A stretch of DNA of 64,000 nucleotides from Rhizorhabdus sp049889055 (GTDB taxonomy: Bacteria; Pseudomonadota; Alphaproteobacteria; Sphingomonadales; Sphingomonadaceae). The notes below the pieces were generated by a model that saw only the letters and a program-made list of their open reading frames with translations, was not told the DNA's origin and did not search any database. Shown one piece after another: positions 48,590-58,351 of the stretch (position 1 is the stretch's first letter; every line of letters begins with the position of its first letter). The position numbers and the translations under genes were made by a program. The stretch is from contig NZ_JBLTWO010000004.1 of assembly GCF_049889055.1 (NCBI RefSeq), positions 62,001-126,000 on the forward strand, read 5' to 3'.

Positions 48590-49543
48590 TCAGCCGGTAA
48601 GAACGGCCAGGCTCGCGCGCTCGCTGCGGCGGAGTCGTGCCGGTCGCGCAGGAATCGTCCCGATCCACTGCCCCGCCTTGGCCATCTCGACGAAGGCCGG
48701 CGCGACATAGGAGGACCGGCAGACGGCCGGCGTGTTGCCGAGCTGCGCCGCAACCTCGCCCAGCAATGTCTTCACCGATGTCCGCCGGTCACGCGATAAC
48801 ATACCTGCCGCCACCGCGCAGGCACGCCAGGTGCGGAAGGTCTTGGCGGTGCCGGTGCCGTCGGTCAGTTCGGCGATCCACTGGTTGACGTCGGCGGCGC
48901 GGACGCGCAGCCCCGAGCGCATCGCGAACAGTTCGCCCGAACCAGCGCGCTTCAGTTCCGCCAGCGCCGCAGCGAGGGTGGCGTCCTTGGCCGACAGATC
49001 GGCCCTGATGCCGTGTTTGCCATAGAAGCAGAGGCGGATCTGGTCGCCCTGGATACGGGCATGGCGGTTGAGCAGCGTCGTCGCCCCGAAGCTGCCATGC
49101 GCCGCCGAATCCGATGACCCGACCCGGATTGCAAAGCCGTCGAGCAGGCGAACCGCCGCAGCGCGCGCCTTTTCCCACGGATCGTCGCTCTCCAGCGCCT
49201 TGCGCACGACCGCGCGCAGATGCGGGAGATGCTTGGCAAAGGCCGGGAGCGCGGCGAATTTCTCTTCGTCTCGCGCTTCGCGCCAGCGACCATGATAGCG
49301 ATATTGGCGGCGGCCGGCGGCATCGATCCCGGTGGCCTGCACCGGCGCATCGGGATCGGGATTGATCCAGACCTTGCGCCACGCCGGCGGGATCCCCAGC
49401 GCCAGGATGCGCATCCGCTGCCCGGCATCGGCGACGGTCGTTCCGTCGGGCGCGATGAAGCGCCAGCCCCGCCCGCGTCGCAGCCGGGTGATGCCGGGCG
49501 CAGCGTCGATCCGTTCGGCGGGGTCTATCGGGCGATGGTCCAT
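48590..49543 (-). CDS. DNA topoisomerase IB (poxvirus/eukaryote type)
   Basis: The 317-residue enzyme has an N-terminal domain with IPPAWRKVWINPDP and GRRQYRYHGRWREARDEEKF, the catalytic core with RVGSSDSAAHGSFGATTL, LCFYGKHG, TAKTFRTWRA and the nucleophile Y279 in CRSSYVAP. It relaxes supercoils through a 3'-phosphotyrosine link. The usual RKSY is RSSY here, so the lysine before the tyrosine pair is replaced by serine. Its gene abuts the J-domain gene end to end. Confidence 0.92.
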   Translation of the reverse strand: MDHRPIDPAERIDAAPGITRLRRGRGWRFIAPDGTTVADAGQRMRILALGIPPAWRKVWINPDPDAPVQATGIDAAGRRQYRYHGRWREARDEEKFAALPAFAKHLPHLRAVVRKALESDDPWEKARAAAVRLLDGFAIRVGSSDSAAHGSFGATTLLNRHARIQGDQIRLCFYGKHGIRADLSAKDATLAAALAELKRAGSGELFAMRSGLRVRAADVNQWIAELTDGTGTAKTFRTWRACAVAAGMLSRDRRTSVKTLLGEVAAQLGNTPAVCRSSYVAPAFVEMAKAGQWIGTIPARPARLRRSERASLAVLTG

Positions 49544-49600
49544 GGCGTTGAAACGCCCGACCGGGCGAATCGCTGCGCCGCCCTGCGGTACCCCGTCAGC

Positions 49601-50020
49601 CTATTCGCTGCCCAGATCGTCGGGCAAAGGGTCGCGGCCGGAGATGCGGCGGGCCAGCGCCTCGCCATCGGTCAGGCTCCAGCGGCCGGGCAGTTCGATC
49701 ACGCCGTCGGCGATCGGCTTGCGAACGAGTTCGGCCGCGAGCGTCTTGCCGTCGAGCGCGATCAGCAGCGGCTTGCCGACCAGCGCGCCGCTGATCCCCT
49801 CCAGCCGCTTCGCCGCATCGGGGGTCAGCGTGAGCATGATGCCGACCTTGCCGTTGATGTCGGGCAGAGCGCGTGCATCCAGCACATCGGCGGGCGCGAA
49901 GGCCTCGCCGCCTATGCTGAGCTTGCCGGTCGCGAAGGGCAGGGTCGCGGCGTGCACCATCGCGACGGGGACGGCCAGCGGCACGGCGGCGATCAGGGCC
50001 AGAGCAAGACGTCGGCTCAT
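49601..50020 (-). CDS. Exported protein with SecD P1-head-like domain
   Basis: The 139-residue product has a signal peptide ending MVHA and a single domain whose second half (MLTLTPDAAKRLEGISGALVG, KPLLIALDGKTLAAELVRKP, GVIELPGRWSLTDGEALARR) follows the SecD/SecDF P1-head pattern. It lacks every SecD membrane helix, so it is a free periplasmic domain, not a translocase subunit. Its start overlaps the sufE stop by 4 bases. Function unknown. Confidence 0.7.
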   Translation of the reverse strand: MSRRLALALIAAVPLAVPVAMVHAATLPFATGKLSIGGEAFAPADVLDARALPDINGKVGIMLTLTPDAAKRLEGISGALVGKPLLIALDGKTLAAELVRKPIADGVIELPGRWSLTDGEALARRISGRDPLPDDLGSE

Positions 50021-50430
50021 GCGTAACGCTCCGCGGTCGACCGGATCAGCGCGATCATGTTGGGGATGCCCTGGGTGCGGTTGGAACTCAGCTGGTTGCG
50101 GAGATCGAAGGGGGCAAGCGCGCCTTCGATATCGGTCGAACGAATGTCGGCCGGCGCCTGATCCTGCACCGTCAGCAGCACCAGCGCGATGATCCCCTTG
50201 GTGATCGCCGCATTGCTGTCCGCCAGGAAATGCAGGCGTCCGTCATCGAGCACGGTCGGATAGACCCATACGCTGGCCGAGCAGCCGCGCACCAGTGTGG
50301 CGTCGGTCTTCAGTGCATCGGGCATCGGCTCCAGCGTGCGACCCAGATCGATCAGAAGGCGGTAGCGATCGTCGGCATCGAGAAACTCATATTCCTCGCG
50401 GACATCGGTCAATTGCGTAGCTTCGGTCAT
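50017..50430 (-). CDS. sufE: SufE-family sulfur acceptor
   Basis: The 137-residue protein has the SufE core with the persulfide-carrying Cys50 in LVRGCSASVWVYP, followed by LHFLADSNAAITKGIIALV and QLSSNRTQGIPNMIALI. SufE takes sulfur from a cysteine desulfurase for Fe-S cluster assembly, a need consistent with the complex I genes of this strain. It is 51 bases downstream of the ATP12 gene and coupled to the SecD-like gene. Confidence 0.93.
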   Translation of the reverse strand: MTEATQLTDVREEYEFLDADDRYRLLIDLGRTLEPMPDALKTDATLVRGCSASVWVYPTVLDDGRLHFLADSNAAITKGIIALVLLTVQDQAPADIRSTDIEGALAPFDLRNQLSSNRTQGIPNMIALIRSTAERYA

Positions 50431-50481
50431 GATCCTGCATCCATAAGGCGGCGAATGGCCCGCGTCATCCTGTCGCTGCGG

Positions 50482-51192
50482 TCAGGCGGCGACGTCGACC
50501 GGAACGAGCAAGGCCAGGAAGCGCGCCGCCGCGCGGAAGTCGGCCCGCTTGACCTCGCGGGCGCGCATCGCAAGCTCGTCCTCGCCCCATTGCTCGACCT
50601 GCCACAATTCGTCGAGCTGGCCGGCGGCGAAGGCGCCATCGACGTCGATCTCGCCTTCGGCCACCGCCAGCGCGATGATCAGCGAGCCCGATATGGTGAC
50701 GAGCGGATGGAGCGCGACCATCCGGAACGGGTCATAAGCCCGGACCGCAGCCGACAGACGCTCGATCGTATCGTCGGGCTGGGGCCGGTGGATGATCCCC
50801 GTCGCGATCTCGAACTCGACGCCATAGCGCTCGCCGGCCCAGTCGAGCAGCGGATCCCAGGCTTCGCATTGGCGGGCGATCAGCTCCGACGGGCCGTCTG
50901 CGCGATAGCAGGTCAGGTCGCTTTCGGCATAGGCCGACAGACCGCGCGCAAAGGCGGGGGGATCGGCGAGCACGCGGTCGAGCGCGGCGTTGGCAAGCCC
51001 GGTCAGCTTCATGGTACGCGGGTCGATGTCCTCGCCCTGCGCGTTCCATTCGCCGACGATGGCGGATGCGAGCGCGGCGGTCGGCACGACCAGTTCGGCG
51101 CGCGCCGGGGTCTTTACCGCACGTCCGTCGAGACGGATGCCATAGCCTCCGGCCACCGTTTCGGTCGCCGCCTGTTTATAGAATCGCTTCAT
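50482..51192 (-). CDS. ATP12 chaperone family protein
   Basis: The 236-residue protein carries KRFYKQAATETVAGGYGIRLDGRAVKTPAR and the ESDLTCYRADGP and WDPLLDWAGERYGV motifs of the ATP12 family, which in mitochondria assists assembly of the F1 alpha subunit. Alphaproteobacterial members are presumed to act likewise. ATG at 51192 overlaps the HAD gene stop by 4 bases. Confidence 0.92.
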   Translation of the reverse strand: MKRFYKQAATETVAGGYGIRLDGRAVKTPARAELVVPTAALASAIVGEWNAQGEDIDPRTMKLTGLANAALDRVLADPPAFARGLSAYAESDLTCYRADGPSELIARQCEAWDPLLDWAGERYGVEFEIATGIIHRPQPDDTIERLSAAVRAYDPFRMVALHPLVTISGSLIIALAVAEGEIDVDGAFAAGQLDELWQVEQWGEDELAMRAREVKRADFRAAARFLALLVPVDVAA

Positions 51193-51869
51193 GCGCGCGC
51201 TGATAGCGCCAGTTTCAGGATTTCGGGAAGCTGATCCGGATGATCGGCGACGAAATGCGCGCCCTCGTCGAACAGTTCCTCCGGCGCATGATAGCCCCAG
51301 GCGACACCGATCGCGGCACAGCCCGCGTTGATCCCCATGCCGATGTCGAAGCTGGTGTCGCCGATCATCGCGCTCGTCTCGGGCAGCGCGCCCGCCTCGG
51401 CCATCGCCAGCAGCGCCATCGAGGGATGCGGCTTGGACGGGTGGCGGTCGGCGGTCTGGAGCGAGACGAACAGCCGTTCGAGCCCGTGGACCTCGAGACA
51501 ATGCTTCAGCCCGCGATCGGACTTGCCGGTGGCGACCGCAAGCATCCAGCCATCGGCGTCGAGCGCGTGGAGCAGCTCGGCGACGCCGGGAAAGAGCGGC
51601 TCGTCGACCAGGCCGGCACCCCGCATCGCCTGGAAACTGCGCTTATAGGCCTCGGCCAGCTGAACGTGCAGGCCATGATCGGCATCGGGCAGCAGCCCGG
51701 CGATCGCCTGGGTCAGGCTCAGCCCGACGACGCGCCGGATCGCCGGATTGGGGGGTGGCGGCAGGCCTTCGGCGGCAAAGGCCTCGACCATCGCCCGGCA
51801 GATATTGGCCTGGCTGTCGACCAGCGTGCCATCGCAATCGAAGATGGCGAGCCGGTTCGGTCCGGTCAT
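51189..51869 (-). CDS. HAD-IA phosphatase, phosphoglycolate phosphatase-like
   Basis: The 226-residue enzyme has motif I FDCDGTLVDSQ, motif II VATGKSDR, motif III KPHP with SKPHPSMALLA, and motif IV IGDTSFDIGMGINAG. It most resembles Gph-type hydrolases but the substrate is not fixed. Start and stop overlap neighbouring genes by 4 bases each. Confidence 0.9.
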   Translation of the reverse strand: MTGPNRLAIFDCDGTLVDSQANICRAMVEAFAAEGLPPPPNPAIRRVVGLSLTQAIAGLLPDADHGLHVQLAEAYKRSFQAMRGAGLVDEPLFPGVAELLHALDADGWMLAVATGKSDRGLKHCLEVHGLERLFVSLQTADRHPSKPHPSMALLAMAEAGALPETSAMIGDTSFDIGMGINAGCAAIGVAWGYHAPEELFDEGAHFVADHPDQLPEILKLALSARA

Positions 51870-52999
51870 GCGCGGCTGCGCCCCCGCCGCTCGCCGCGTC
51901 GCGCCTTACGGGCGTCCTTGGCCCGCGCGGTCGCGATCCGGCGCTTGCCTTCCTCGGTCGTGGAGAATTTCACCTCGTCGATCGGCAGGTCGCCCTGCGA
52001 CTGGGTGAAGCCAAGATTGCGCAGCGTGTCGACGATATGCTCGGGCGGCTCTGCGAAGATGTCGATCTGCCCGCCATCGGGATGATCGACCCGCAGGCGG
52101 CGCGCATGGAGGTGCATCTTGCGGCTGATCGTGCCCGACAAAAAGGCTTCCGCCCCGCCATATTTGCCGTCGCCGACGATGGGATGGCCGATCGCCGCCA
52201 GATGGACGCGCAGCTGATGGGTCCGGCCGGTATAGGGCTGCAATTCGAGCCAGCAGGCGCGATTGCCGACGCGGTCGATCATCCGGTAGCGGGTCCGCGC
52301 GGGCGAGCCTTCTTTCTCGTCGACATACATCTTCTCGCCGCCGGTGCCGGGCTGCTTGCCGATCGGCAGTTCGATCATGCCGTCCTCGATCGAGGGAACC
52401 TCGGTGCAGACCGCCCAATAGACCTTGCGTGCGGTCCGGCTGCTGAACGCCTTGGCGAAATGGGCCGCAGCGCGCGAGGTGCGCGCGAGCAGCAGGACGC
52501 CCGACGTGTCCTTGTCGAGGCGGTGAACCAGCTTCGGGCGACTCTCCGCATCGAACTGCAGCGCGTCGAGCAGCCGGTCGACGTGCATTTCGGTCTTGGT
52601 GCCGCCCTGCGTCGCCAGCCCCGGCGGCTTGTTGATCACGATCGCCTGACGATCGCGATGGATGACCAGGCTCTGCGCGAAGGCGATCTCGTCGGGGGTC
52701 AGCGGTTCGCGCGGCCGTTCAGGCCGCTTGGCTTTGGCGGCGCTCGCAGCGACCGTCGCGGCCGCGACGATTTCGGCCGGGGGGACGCGGATCGTCTGTC
52801 CGGCCTCGATCCGGTCGCCAGGCGCGGCGCGACGGCCATCGACGCGCAACTGGCCCGTCCGCGCCCAGCGCGAGACGATGTTGAAGCTGGTATCGGGCAT
52901 GTGCCGCTTGAACCAGCGATCGAGACGAATGCCGTCATCGTCATAGCCGACGACGAACTGGCGACCCTCGCCGCTCTCGCTCCTGGGGGGCTCGCTCAT
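51866..52999 (-). CDS. RluC/RluD-family pseudouridine synthase
   Basis: The 377-residue enzyme has an S4 RNA-binding domain at 30-90 (NIVSRWARTGQLRVDGRRAA), and the catalytic RluA-type motif LVHRLDKDTSGVLLLA with its aspartate, then GRTHQLRVHLAAIGHPIVGD. A basic C-terminal tail (KDARKARRGERRGRSRA) may bind RNA. It likely modifies 23S rRNA; RluC is the nearest call. The ATG overlaps the crcB stop by 4 bases. Confidence 0.92.
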   Translation of the reverse strand: MSEPPRSESGEGRQFVVGYDDDGIRLDRWFKRHMPDTSFNIVSRWARTGQLRVDGRRAAPGDRIEAGQTIRVPPAEIVAAATVAASAAKAKRPERPREPLTPDEIAFAQSLVIHRDRQAIVINKPPGLATQGGTKTEMHVDRLLDALQFDAESRPKLVHRLDKDTSGVLLLARTSRAAAHFAKAFSSRTARKVYWAVCTEVPSIEDGMIELPIGKQPGTGGEKMYVDEKEGSPARTRYRMIDRVGNRACWLELQPYTGRTHQLRVHLAAIGHPIVGDGKYGGAEAFLSGTISRKMHLHARRLRVDHPDGGQIDIFAEPPEHIVDTLRNLGFTQSQGDLPIDEVKFSTTEEGKRRIATARAKDARKARRGERRGRSRA

Positions 53000-53373
53000 G
53001 CGAACACCCGCGACAGGCCGACGCCCAGGAACAGCATCAGCACCGAACCCGCGACCGACGACACGGCATAAGCGGTCGCCATCAGATATTCGCCCCGGGT
53101 CAGCATGTTGAAGGTTTCGAGGCTGAACGCCGAGAAGGTGGTGAAGCCGCCGAGCACGCCCACGCCGAGGAAAAGCCTGAGCGGCTCACCATCGACCGGC
53201 GAGCGGGCGACGACACCGGCCAGAACGCCCATCAACAGGCCGCCGAGCAGGTTCACCAGCCAGGTGCCATAAGGAAAAGCAGGGCCGAGCTGGCGCAGCG
53301 CGACCGAGGATATGTGAAAGCGAAAGGCCGCGCCGATGGCGCCGCCGATCATGACAAGAAGCATTGGGGGCAT
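52996..53373 (-). CDS. crcB: Fluoride channel CrcB/Fluc
   Basis: The 125-residue protein has four TM helices and the Fluc motifs GGAIGAAFRFHIS, YGTWLVNLLGGLLMG (the conserved Asn) and GVLGGFTTFSAFSLET (Phe box and Thr/Ser track). Two copies form a dual-topology dimer that exports fluoride. AAAGGAG precedes the ATG. I looked for a fluoride riboswitch upstream and saw none. First in a run of four overlapping genes. Confidence 0.94.
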   Translation of the reverse strand: MPPMLLVMIGGAIGAAFRFHISSVALRQLGPAFPYGTWLVNLLGGLLMGVLAGVVARSPVDGEPLRLFLGVGVLGGFTTFSAFSLETFNMLTRGEYLMATAYAVSSVAGSVLMLFLGVGLSRVFA

Positions 53374-53416
53374 GTCGGCTCCTTTAGAGCCTGATCGCCC
53401 CGCGTGAAAGCGCTTT

Positions 53417-53446
53417 GCGCGCCCCGGCCAGCCGGACCGGGCGCGC
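53417..53446. terminator. Strong hairpin between the lipoprotein gene and crcB
   Basis: GCGCGCCCCGG and CCGGGCGCGC pair over about 10 bp with one bulge around a 9-base loop. It lies 15 bases past the lipoprotein stop; no long T run follows in that direction, so it may be a weak or Rho-aided terminator. Confidence 0.45.
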
Positions 53447-53460
53447 GCCATCCGCTTGCC

Positions 53461-54012
53461 CTATTTCGCCGACATGTCGACCATGACGATGGTGCCCTGG
53501 GTGCCCTTGCCCGCAGGCTGGAGCGTGATCGTCATCGGATCGCCTTCCCCATTCACCGCCGTCACCGTCGAAGCCGCACCGGTCCTGGCGAGCTTCACGC
53601 CGGTGAAGTCCGCCTGCCCGGCCGCATCGGCATAGTAGCGCGCGACCACATCGGGCGCGGCCGGGCTGACGAAGCGGATCTCGACGCGGCCATTGCCACC
53701 CTCCTTGTCGGTGACGTTGACGCCGGTCATCTTCGAACCGGGATAGAGCTTCATCCCGTCGATGTTCATGTCCTCGCCGCCCAGTTCGATGCCCGGAACC
53801 TTGATCTTGGCATCGATCCCCGGAATCGACAGCGACAGCGAGGACGGCTCGTCGGCGGACGCCATGGCGACATTGCCGCCGGCGTCGATCGAAATGGCCG
53901 CCGATTCGCCCGCGTTCGCATTGGCGTCGCCCTTGGCATCGTCGTTGACCTTGATCTCGCACGCGGCCAGCAGCAGCAATGGCAGCGCCGCCATGACGAT
54001 CATCTTTCGCAT
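53461..54012 (-). CDS. Predicted lipoprotein, function unknown
   Basis: The 183-residue product has a lipoprotein signal with lipobox LLAAC and then an Asp/Ala-rich linker, a repeat-like region with IPGIDAKIKVPGIELGGEDM, and a C-terminal domain (VEIRFVSPAAPDVVARYYAD, then TITLQPAGKGTQGTIVMVDM). The C-terminal part resembles the transport-associated or DUF-type folds that follow Sphingomonas lipoproteins, but I do not recognise it. Divergent from the small membrane gene at 54101. Confidence 0.78.
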   Translation of the reverse strand: MRKMIVMAALPLLLLAACEIKVNDDAKGDANANAGESAAISIDAGGNVAMASADEPSSLSLSIPGIDAKIKVPGIELGGEDMNIDGMKLYPGSKMTGVNVTDKEGGNGRVEIRFVSPAAPDVVARYYADAAGQADFTGVKLARTGAASTVTAVNGEGDPMTITLQPAGKGTQGTIVMVDMSAK

Positions 54013-54100
54013 CCCCGGTTCCTCATCCCATTTCGACTGCTGTGTTACTAAAACAGTACAGCGGTTGCAATCGCGTCGGTCATGGTGGAAGCTGCATGCC

Positions 54101-54322
54101 ATGTTCAATGTCCTCTCTCTCGGCTTCGGCTTCATCGCGCTATGTGGTGCGATCCTCGGCTTCTTCCCCTTTCTCGGCTGGTTCAACTGGGCGGTGGTGC
54201 CAGTCGCGCTGATCGGCGCCGCATTCGGCATCCTGTCGCACAGCGACAGCGGCCGGCGGCTCAACAGCTTCGTGCTGGTCGTGGGCATCGTCCGGCTGAT
54301 CATGGGCGGAGGGCTGTTCTGA
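54101..54322 (+). CDS. 73-residue membrane protein
   Basis: The product starts MFNVLSLGFGFIALCGAILG and has two or three hydrophobic segments (GWFNWAVVPVALIGAAFGIL, NSFVLVVGIVRLIMGGGLF) with HSDSGRRLN between them. GGTGGAAG precedes the ATG. Its stop shares bases with the next ATG (TGATG), so the cupin gene is coupled. No family recognised. Confidence 0.75.
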   Translation: MFNVLSLGFGFIALCGAILGFFPFLGWFNWAVVPVALIGAAFGILSHSDSGRRLNSFVLVVGIVRLIMGGGLF

Positions 54323-54768
54323 TGCCGCTTCCCGCCGATGAGGACGCCCGGCGGATCGTCGAGGCGCTGGGGCTGGCCCCGCATCCCGAGGGCGGCTGGT
54401 ATCGCGAGACCTGGCGCGAGGGCGGCAGCGATGCGCCTGCACGGGGTTACGCAACCGCCATCTATTTTCTGCTCGAGGCCGGCCAGCGCTCGCACTGGCA
54501 CCGGGTCGATGCCGCAGAGCTGTGGATGTTCCATGCCGGCCACGCCCTCGACCTGCTGATCGCTGCTGACGCCGGCGGTCCGACCGAGACGATCCGGATC
54601 GGCCCCGACGTCGCTGCCGGGGAGCGGCCGCAGGGCATCGTCCCCACGGGCGCCTGGCAGGCGGCACGGGCGGACAAGGGCTGGGCACTGGTCGGCTGCA
54701 TCGTCGCACCAGGCTTCGACTTCTCCGGCTTCGAACTGGCGCCGCCCGGCTGGTCGCCGGCGAACTGA
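54322..54768 (+). CDS. Cupin_5 (DUF985) family protein
   Basis: The 148-residue protein has the DUF985 order: LGLAPHPEGGWYRETWREG, AIYFLLEAGQRSHWHRVDAAELWMFHAG (cupin metal-site histidines and glutamate) and LVGCIVAPGFDFSGFELA. It is a cupin barrel of unknown substrate; relatives were once linked to sugar-epimerase-like folds. Start fused to the previous stop (TGATG). Confidence 0.9.
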   Translation: MPLPADEDARRIVEALGLAPHPEGGWYRETWREGGSDAPARGYATAIYFLLEAGQRSHWHRVDAAELWMFHAGHALDLLIAADAGGPTETIRIGPDVAAGERPQGIVPTGAWQAARADKGWALVGCIVAPGFDFSGFELAPPGWSPAN

Positions 54769-54869
54769 TCCCCATCTGCCGCAGCGTCACCCCAGGGGAC
54801 ATGCCCGGAGGATCGCTTGCAGAATCGAGCCATGGCGTGCACGGTGCTCCCGGGCGGAGTACAGCGTAA

Positions 54870-55568
54870 ATGGGGGCCGGGATGACACCAGCGGAGCTGC
54901 TGGCGCATTTGCCGAAGGGCAGCGTCTTTGCGGAATGCGATGAGCGGGAGCTGGCCGACCTTCTGTCGATCGGAACGCTGCAGGCGACCCGCACCAATGA
55001 CGAGATTTTGACCCAGGGCGACGAGGGCACCTCGCTGGTCATCGTCCTCGACGGGGTCGTGCGCATCTCGATGGTGACCCCCAATGGCCGCGAGATCATC
55101 CTCGATTACGCCGAAGCAGGCGCGGTTCTCGGCGAGATCGCGGTACTCGACGACAAGCCGCGCACGGCGTCGGCGGTCGCGATGTGGCCGGGGCGGGTGA
55201 TCCGGATTACCCGCGCCAAATTCTTCGGTTTCATCGAACGCCATCCCAGGGTCGCGATACGCCTGCTCAAGGAGATGGCGCGCCGCCTGCGCGAGACCGA
55301 CAGCACGATCGAGAGCGACCGCGCCTTCACCACCGCCCCGCGCCTCGCCCGCTATCTGAAGCGGCTGACCGACCAGAAGATGCACGGCACCCGCCTGACG
55401 CGCGACCTCAGCCAGTCCGAACTGGGCAGCTTCGTCGGCATCAGCCGCGAGAATATCAACCGCCAGCTGGCAGCCTGGGCGAGCGAGGGCGTGATCGAGC
55501 TGACCCAGGGCAAGATCCGCATCGTCGACCCCGACTATCTGACCCAGATCGCCGAAGCCGCCGACTGA
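54870..55568 (+). CDS. Crp/Fnr-family transcription regulator
   Basis: The 232-residue protein has a cyclic-nucleotide-binding beta-barrel (LTQGDEGTSLVIVLDGVVRI, GAVLGEIAVLDDKPRTASA), a dimer helix and a winged helix-turn-helix (DLSQSELGSFVGISRENINRQL). The barrel segment GEIAVLDDKPRTASA matches the cAMP/cGMP phosphate cassette, but ligand is unknown. There are no FNR cysteines. An ATG 12 bases later (54882) is an alternative start. It precedes the trpF operon in the same direction by 74 bases. Confidence 0.9.
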   Translation: MGAGMTPAELLAHLPKGSVFAECDERELADLLSIGTLQATRTNDEILTQGDEGTSLVIVLDGVVRISMVTPNGREIILDYAEAGAVLGEIAVLDDKPRTASAVAMWPGRVIRITRAKFFGFIERHPRVAIRLLKEMARRLRETDSTIESDRAFTTAPRLARYLKRLTDQKMHGTRLTRDLSQSELGSFVGISRENINRQLAAWASEGVIELTQGKIRIVDPDYLTQIAEAAD

Positions 55569-55585
55569 TCGCCGGAATGCAGGAG

Positions 55586-55605
55586 CTGTCTGATCGGACA
55601 GACAG
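55586..55605. promoter_or_regulatory. Inverted repeat upstream of trpF
   Basis: CTGTCTG-atcgga-CAGACAG is a perfect 7-6-7 dyad between the Crp/Fnr gene and trpF, directly before a TTGACG that could be a -35 box. It could be an operator or mRNA hairpin; the target regulator is unknown. Confidence 0.45.
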
Positions 55606-55642
55606 GTTGACGCGGGCGGCGCAGAGTCCGACAGACCGCGCC

Positions 55643-56283
55643 ATGCAGCGAGTCACCGCCAAGATCTGCGGCCTGTCCACGCCGGAAACGGTCGATGCCG
55701 CCGTGCGCCATGGCGCGTCGCATCTGGGTTTCGTCTTCTTCCCGAAGAGCCCGCGCAACGTCGATTTCGAACAGGCGCGTTCGCTGACGATGCGGGTGCC
55801 GCCCCATATCGGCAAGGTCGGGGTGTTCGTCGACGCCGAGGATGATGTGATAGACGCGGCCGTCCGCACGGGCGGCATCGATGCGCTGCAGTTGCACGGC
55901 AAGGAAGCGCCGGCCCGCCTCGCTGCGCTGCGCCAGCGCCATCCGGGCATCGCCCTGTGGAAGGCGATTTCGGTGCGCAACCGCGCCGATCTGGACGCGG
56001 CGCATGCCTATCGCCCGGTCGCCGACGTCATCCTGTACGACGCCAAGACGCCCGAGGGCACGCTGCCCGGCGGCATGGGGCTGCGCTTCGACTGGACCCT
56101 GCTCGACGGCTTCGACCATCCGCAGCGCTGGGCATTGTCGGGCGGGATCGACACCGACAATGTCGAGCGTGCGGCCGGCACGACCGGCGCGCGTCTGATC
56201 GACACTTCGTCAGGCGTCGAAAGCGCCCCCGGCATCAAGGCTGTGGACAAGATCGCCACCTTCCTCCAACGGATCGCATCATT

Positions 56284-56287
<4 letters not shown>
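55643..56287 (+). CDS. trpF: Phosphoribosylanthranilate isomerase
   Basis: The 214-residue TIM-barrel enzyme has the catalytic Cys in VTAKICGLSTPE, the HLGFVFFPKSPRNV and VGVFVDAEDD segments, LQLHGKE, the Asp in ILYDAKTPEGTLPGG and ALSGGIDTDNV, DTSSGVESAPG. It isomerises phosphoribosylanthranilate to CdRP in tryptophan synthesis. ATG 55643 gives the usual start; ATG at 55577 is possible. It overlaps trpB by 4 bases (ATGA). Confidence 0.95.
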
Positions 56288-57501
<1,214 letters not shown>

Positions 57502-57535
57502 GCACTACCCCGACGATTGCACCGGAGTCGAACGC

Positions 57536-58351
57536 ATGAGCCGCCTGTCCGCAACCTTCGCCCGGACCCGCGCCGAGGGGCGCGCCGCGCTCGTTGCCTT
57601 CATCACCGGCGGGGACCCGACCCCGGCCGACAGCGCGGCGATGCTCGACGCGCTGGTCGAGGGCGGTGCCGACGTGATCGAACTCGGCATGCCTTTCACC
57701 GATCCGATGGCCGACGGCCCCTCGATCCAGCGCGCCAATCTGCGCGCGCTGGGCGCGGGCACGACGACCGGCGACCTGCTGGCGATCGCAAGCGCCTTCC
57801 GTGAGCGTCACCCCGATGTGCCGCTGGTGCTGATGGGCTATGCCAATCCCATGGTCCGCCGTGGCGCCGACTGGTTCGCGGCCGAAGCAGCGAAGGCCGG
57901 CGTCGACGGCGTGATCTGCGTCGATATTCCACCCGAGCAGGATTCGGTGCTCGGCCCGGCGCTCCGCGCGGCAGGGCTCGACCTGATCCGGCTGGCGACC
58001 CCGACGACCGACGCGGCGCGCCTTCCGGCCGTCCTCGATGGTGCCTCGGGCTTCGTCTATTATGTGTCGGTCGCAGGCATCACCGGCATGCAGCAGGCCG
58101 GCCAGGCGAGCATCGAGTCGGCGGTCGAGCGGCTGCGCGCCGCGACCGACCTGCCGATCGCGGTCGGCTTCGGCGTGCGCGGGCCCGAACAGGCCGAAGC
58201 GATCGGCCGCGTGGCCGACGGCGTCGTGGTCGGATCGGTCATCGTCGACCTGATCGGCGAGCATGGCGCGGCGGCCGCGCCGCATGTCCGCGATTTCACA
58301 TCCACCCTCAGCGCCGCCGTCCGGCGCGCCGCGAAGGAGAAGGCCGCATGA
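57536..58351 (+). CDS. trpA: Tryptophan synthase alpha chain
   Basis: The 271-residue TIM barrel has catalytic E49 and D60 in VIELGMPFTDPMADGP, the ITGGDPTP start loop, LVLMGYANPMVRRG, YYVSVAGITGMQ and VGFGVRGPEQA. It splits indole-3-glycerol phosphate. Overlaps accD by 4 bases. Confidence 0.97.
   Translation: MSRLSATFARTRAEGRAALVAFITGGDPTPADSAAMLDALVEGGADVIELGMPFTDPMADGPSIQRANLRALGAGTTTGDLLAIASAFRERHPDVPLVLMGYANPMVRRGADWFAAEAAKAGVDGVICVDIPPEQDSVLGPALRAAGLDLIRLATPTTDAARLPAVLDGASGFVYYVSVAGITGMQQAGQASIESAVERLRAATDLPIAVGFGVRGPEQAEAIGRVADGVVVGSVIVDLIGEHGAAAAPHVRDFTSTLSAAVRRAAKEKAA

Noticed and set aside
48590..49543. Topoisomerase IB inactive because the usual Lys before the catalytic Tyr is Ser
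   Set aside because: The tyrosine, the KTFRTW arginine and other core motifs are present; a RSSY variant alone is not evidence of loss of function.
53374..53416. Fluoride riboswitch upstream of crcB
   Set aside because: The short upstream region has no GGNGAUGG/CUCGCC-type core or the conserved pseudoknot sequences; only a hairpin of the preceding gene is there.
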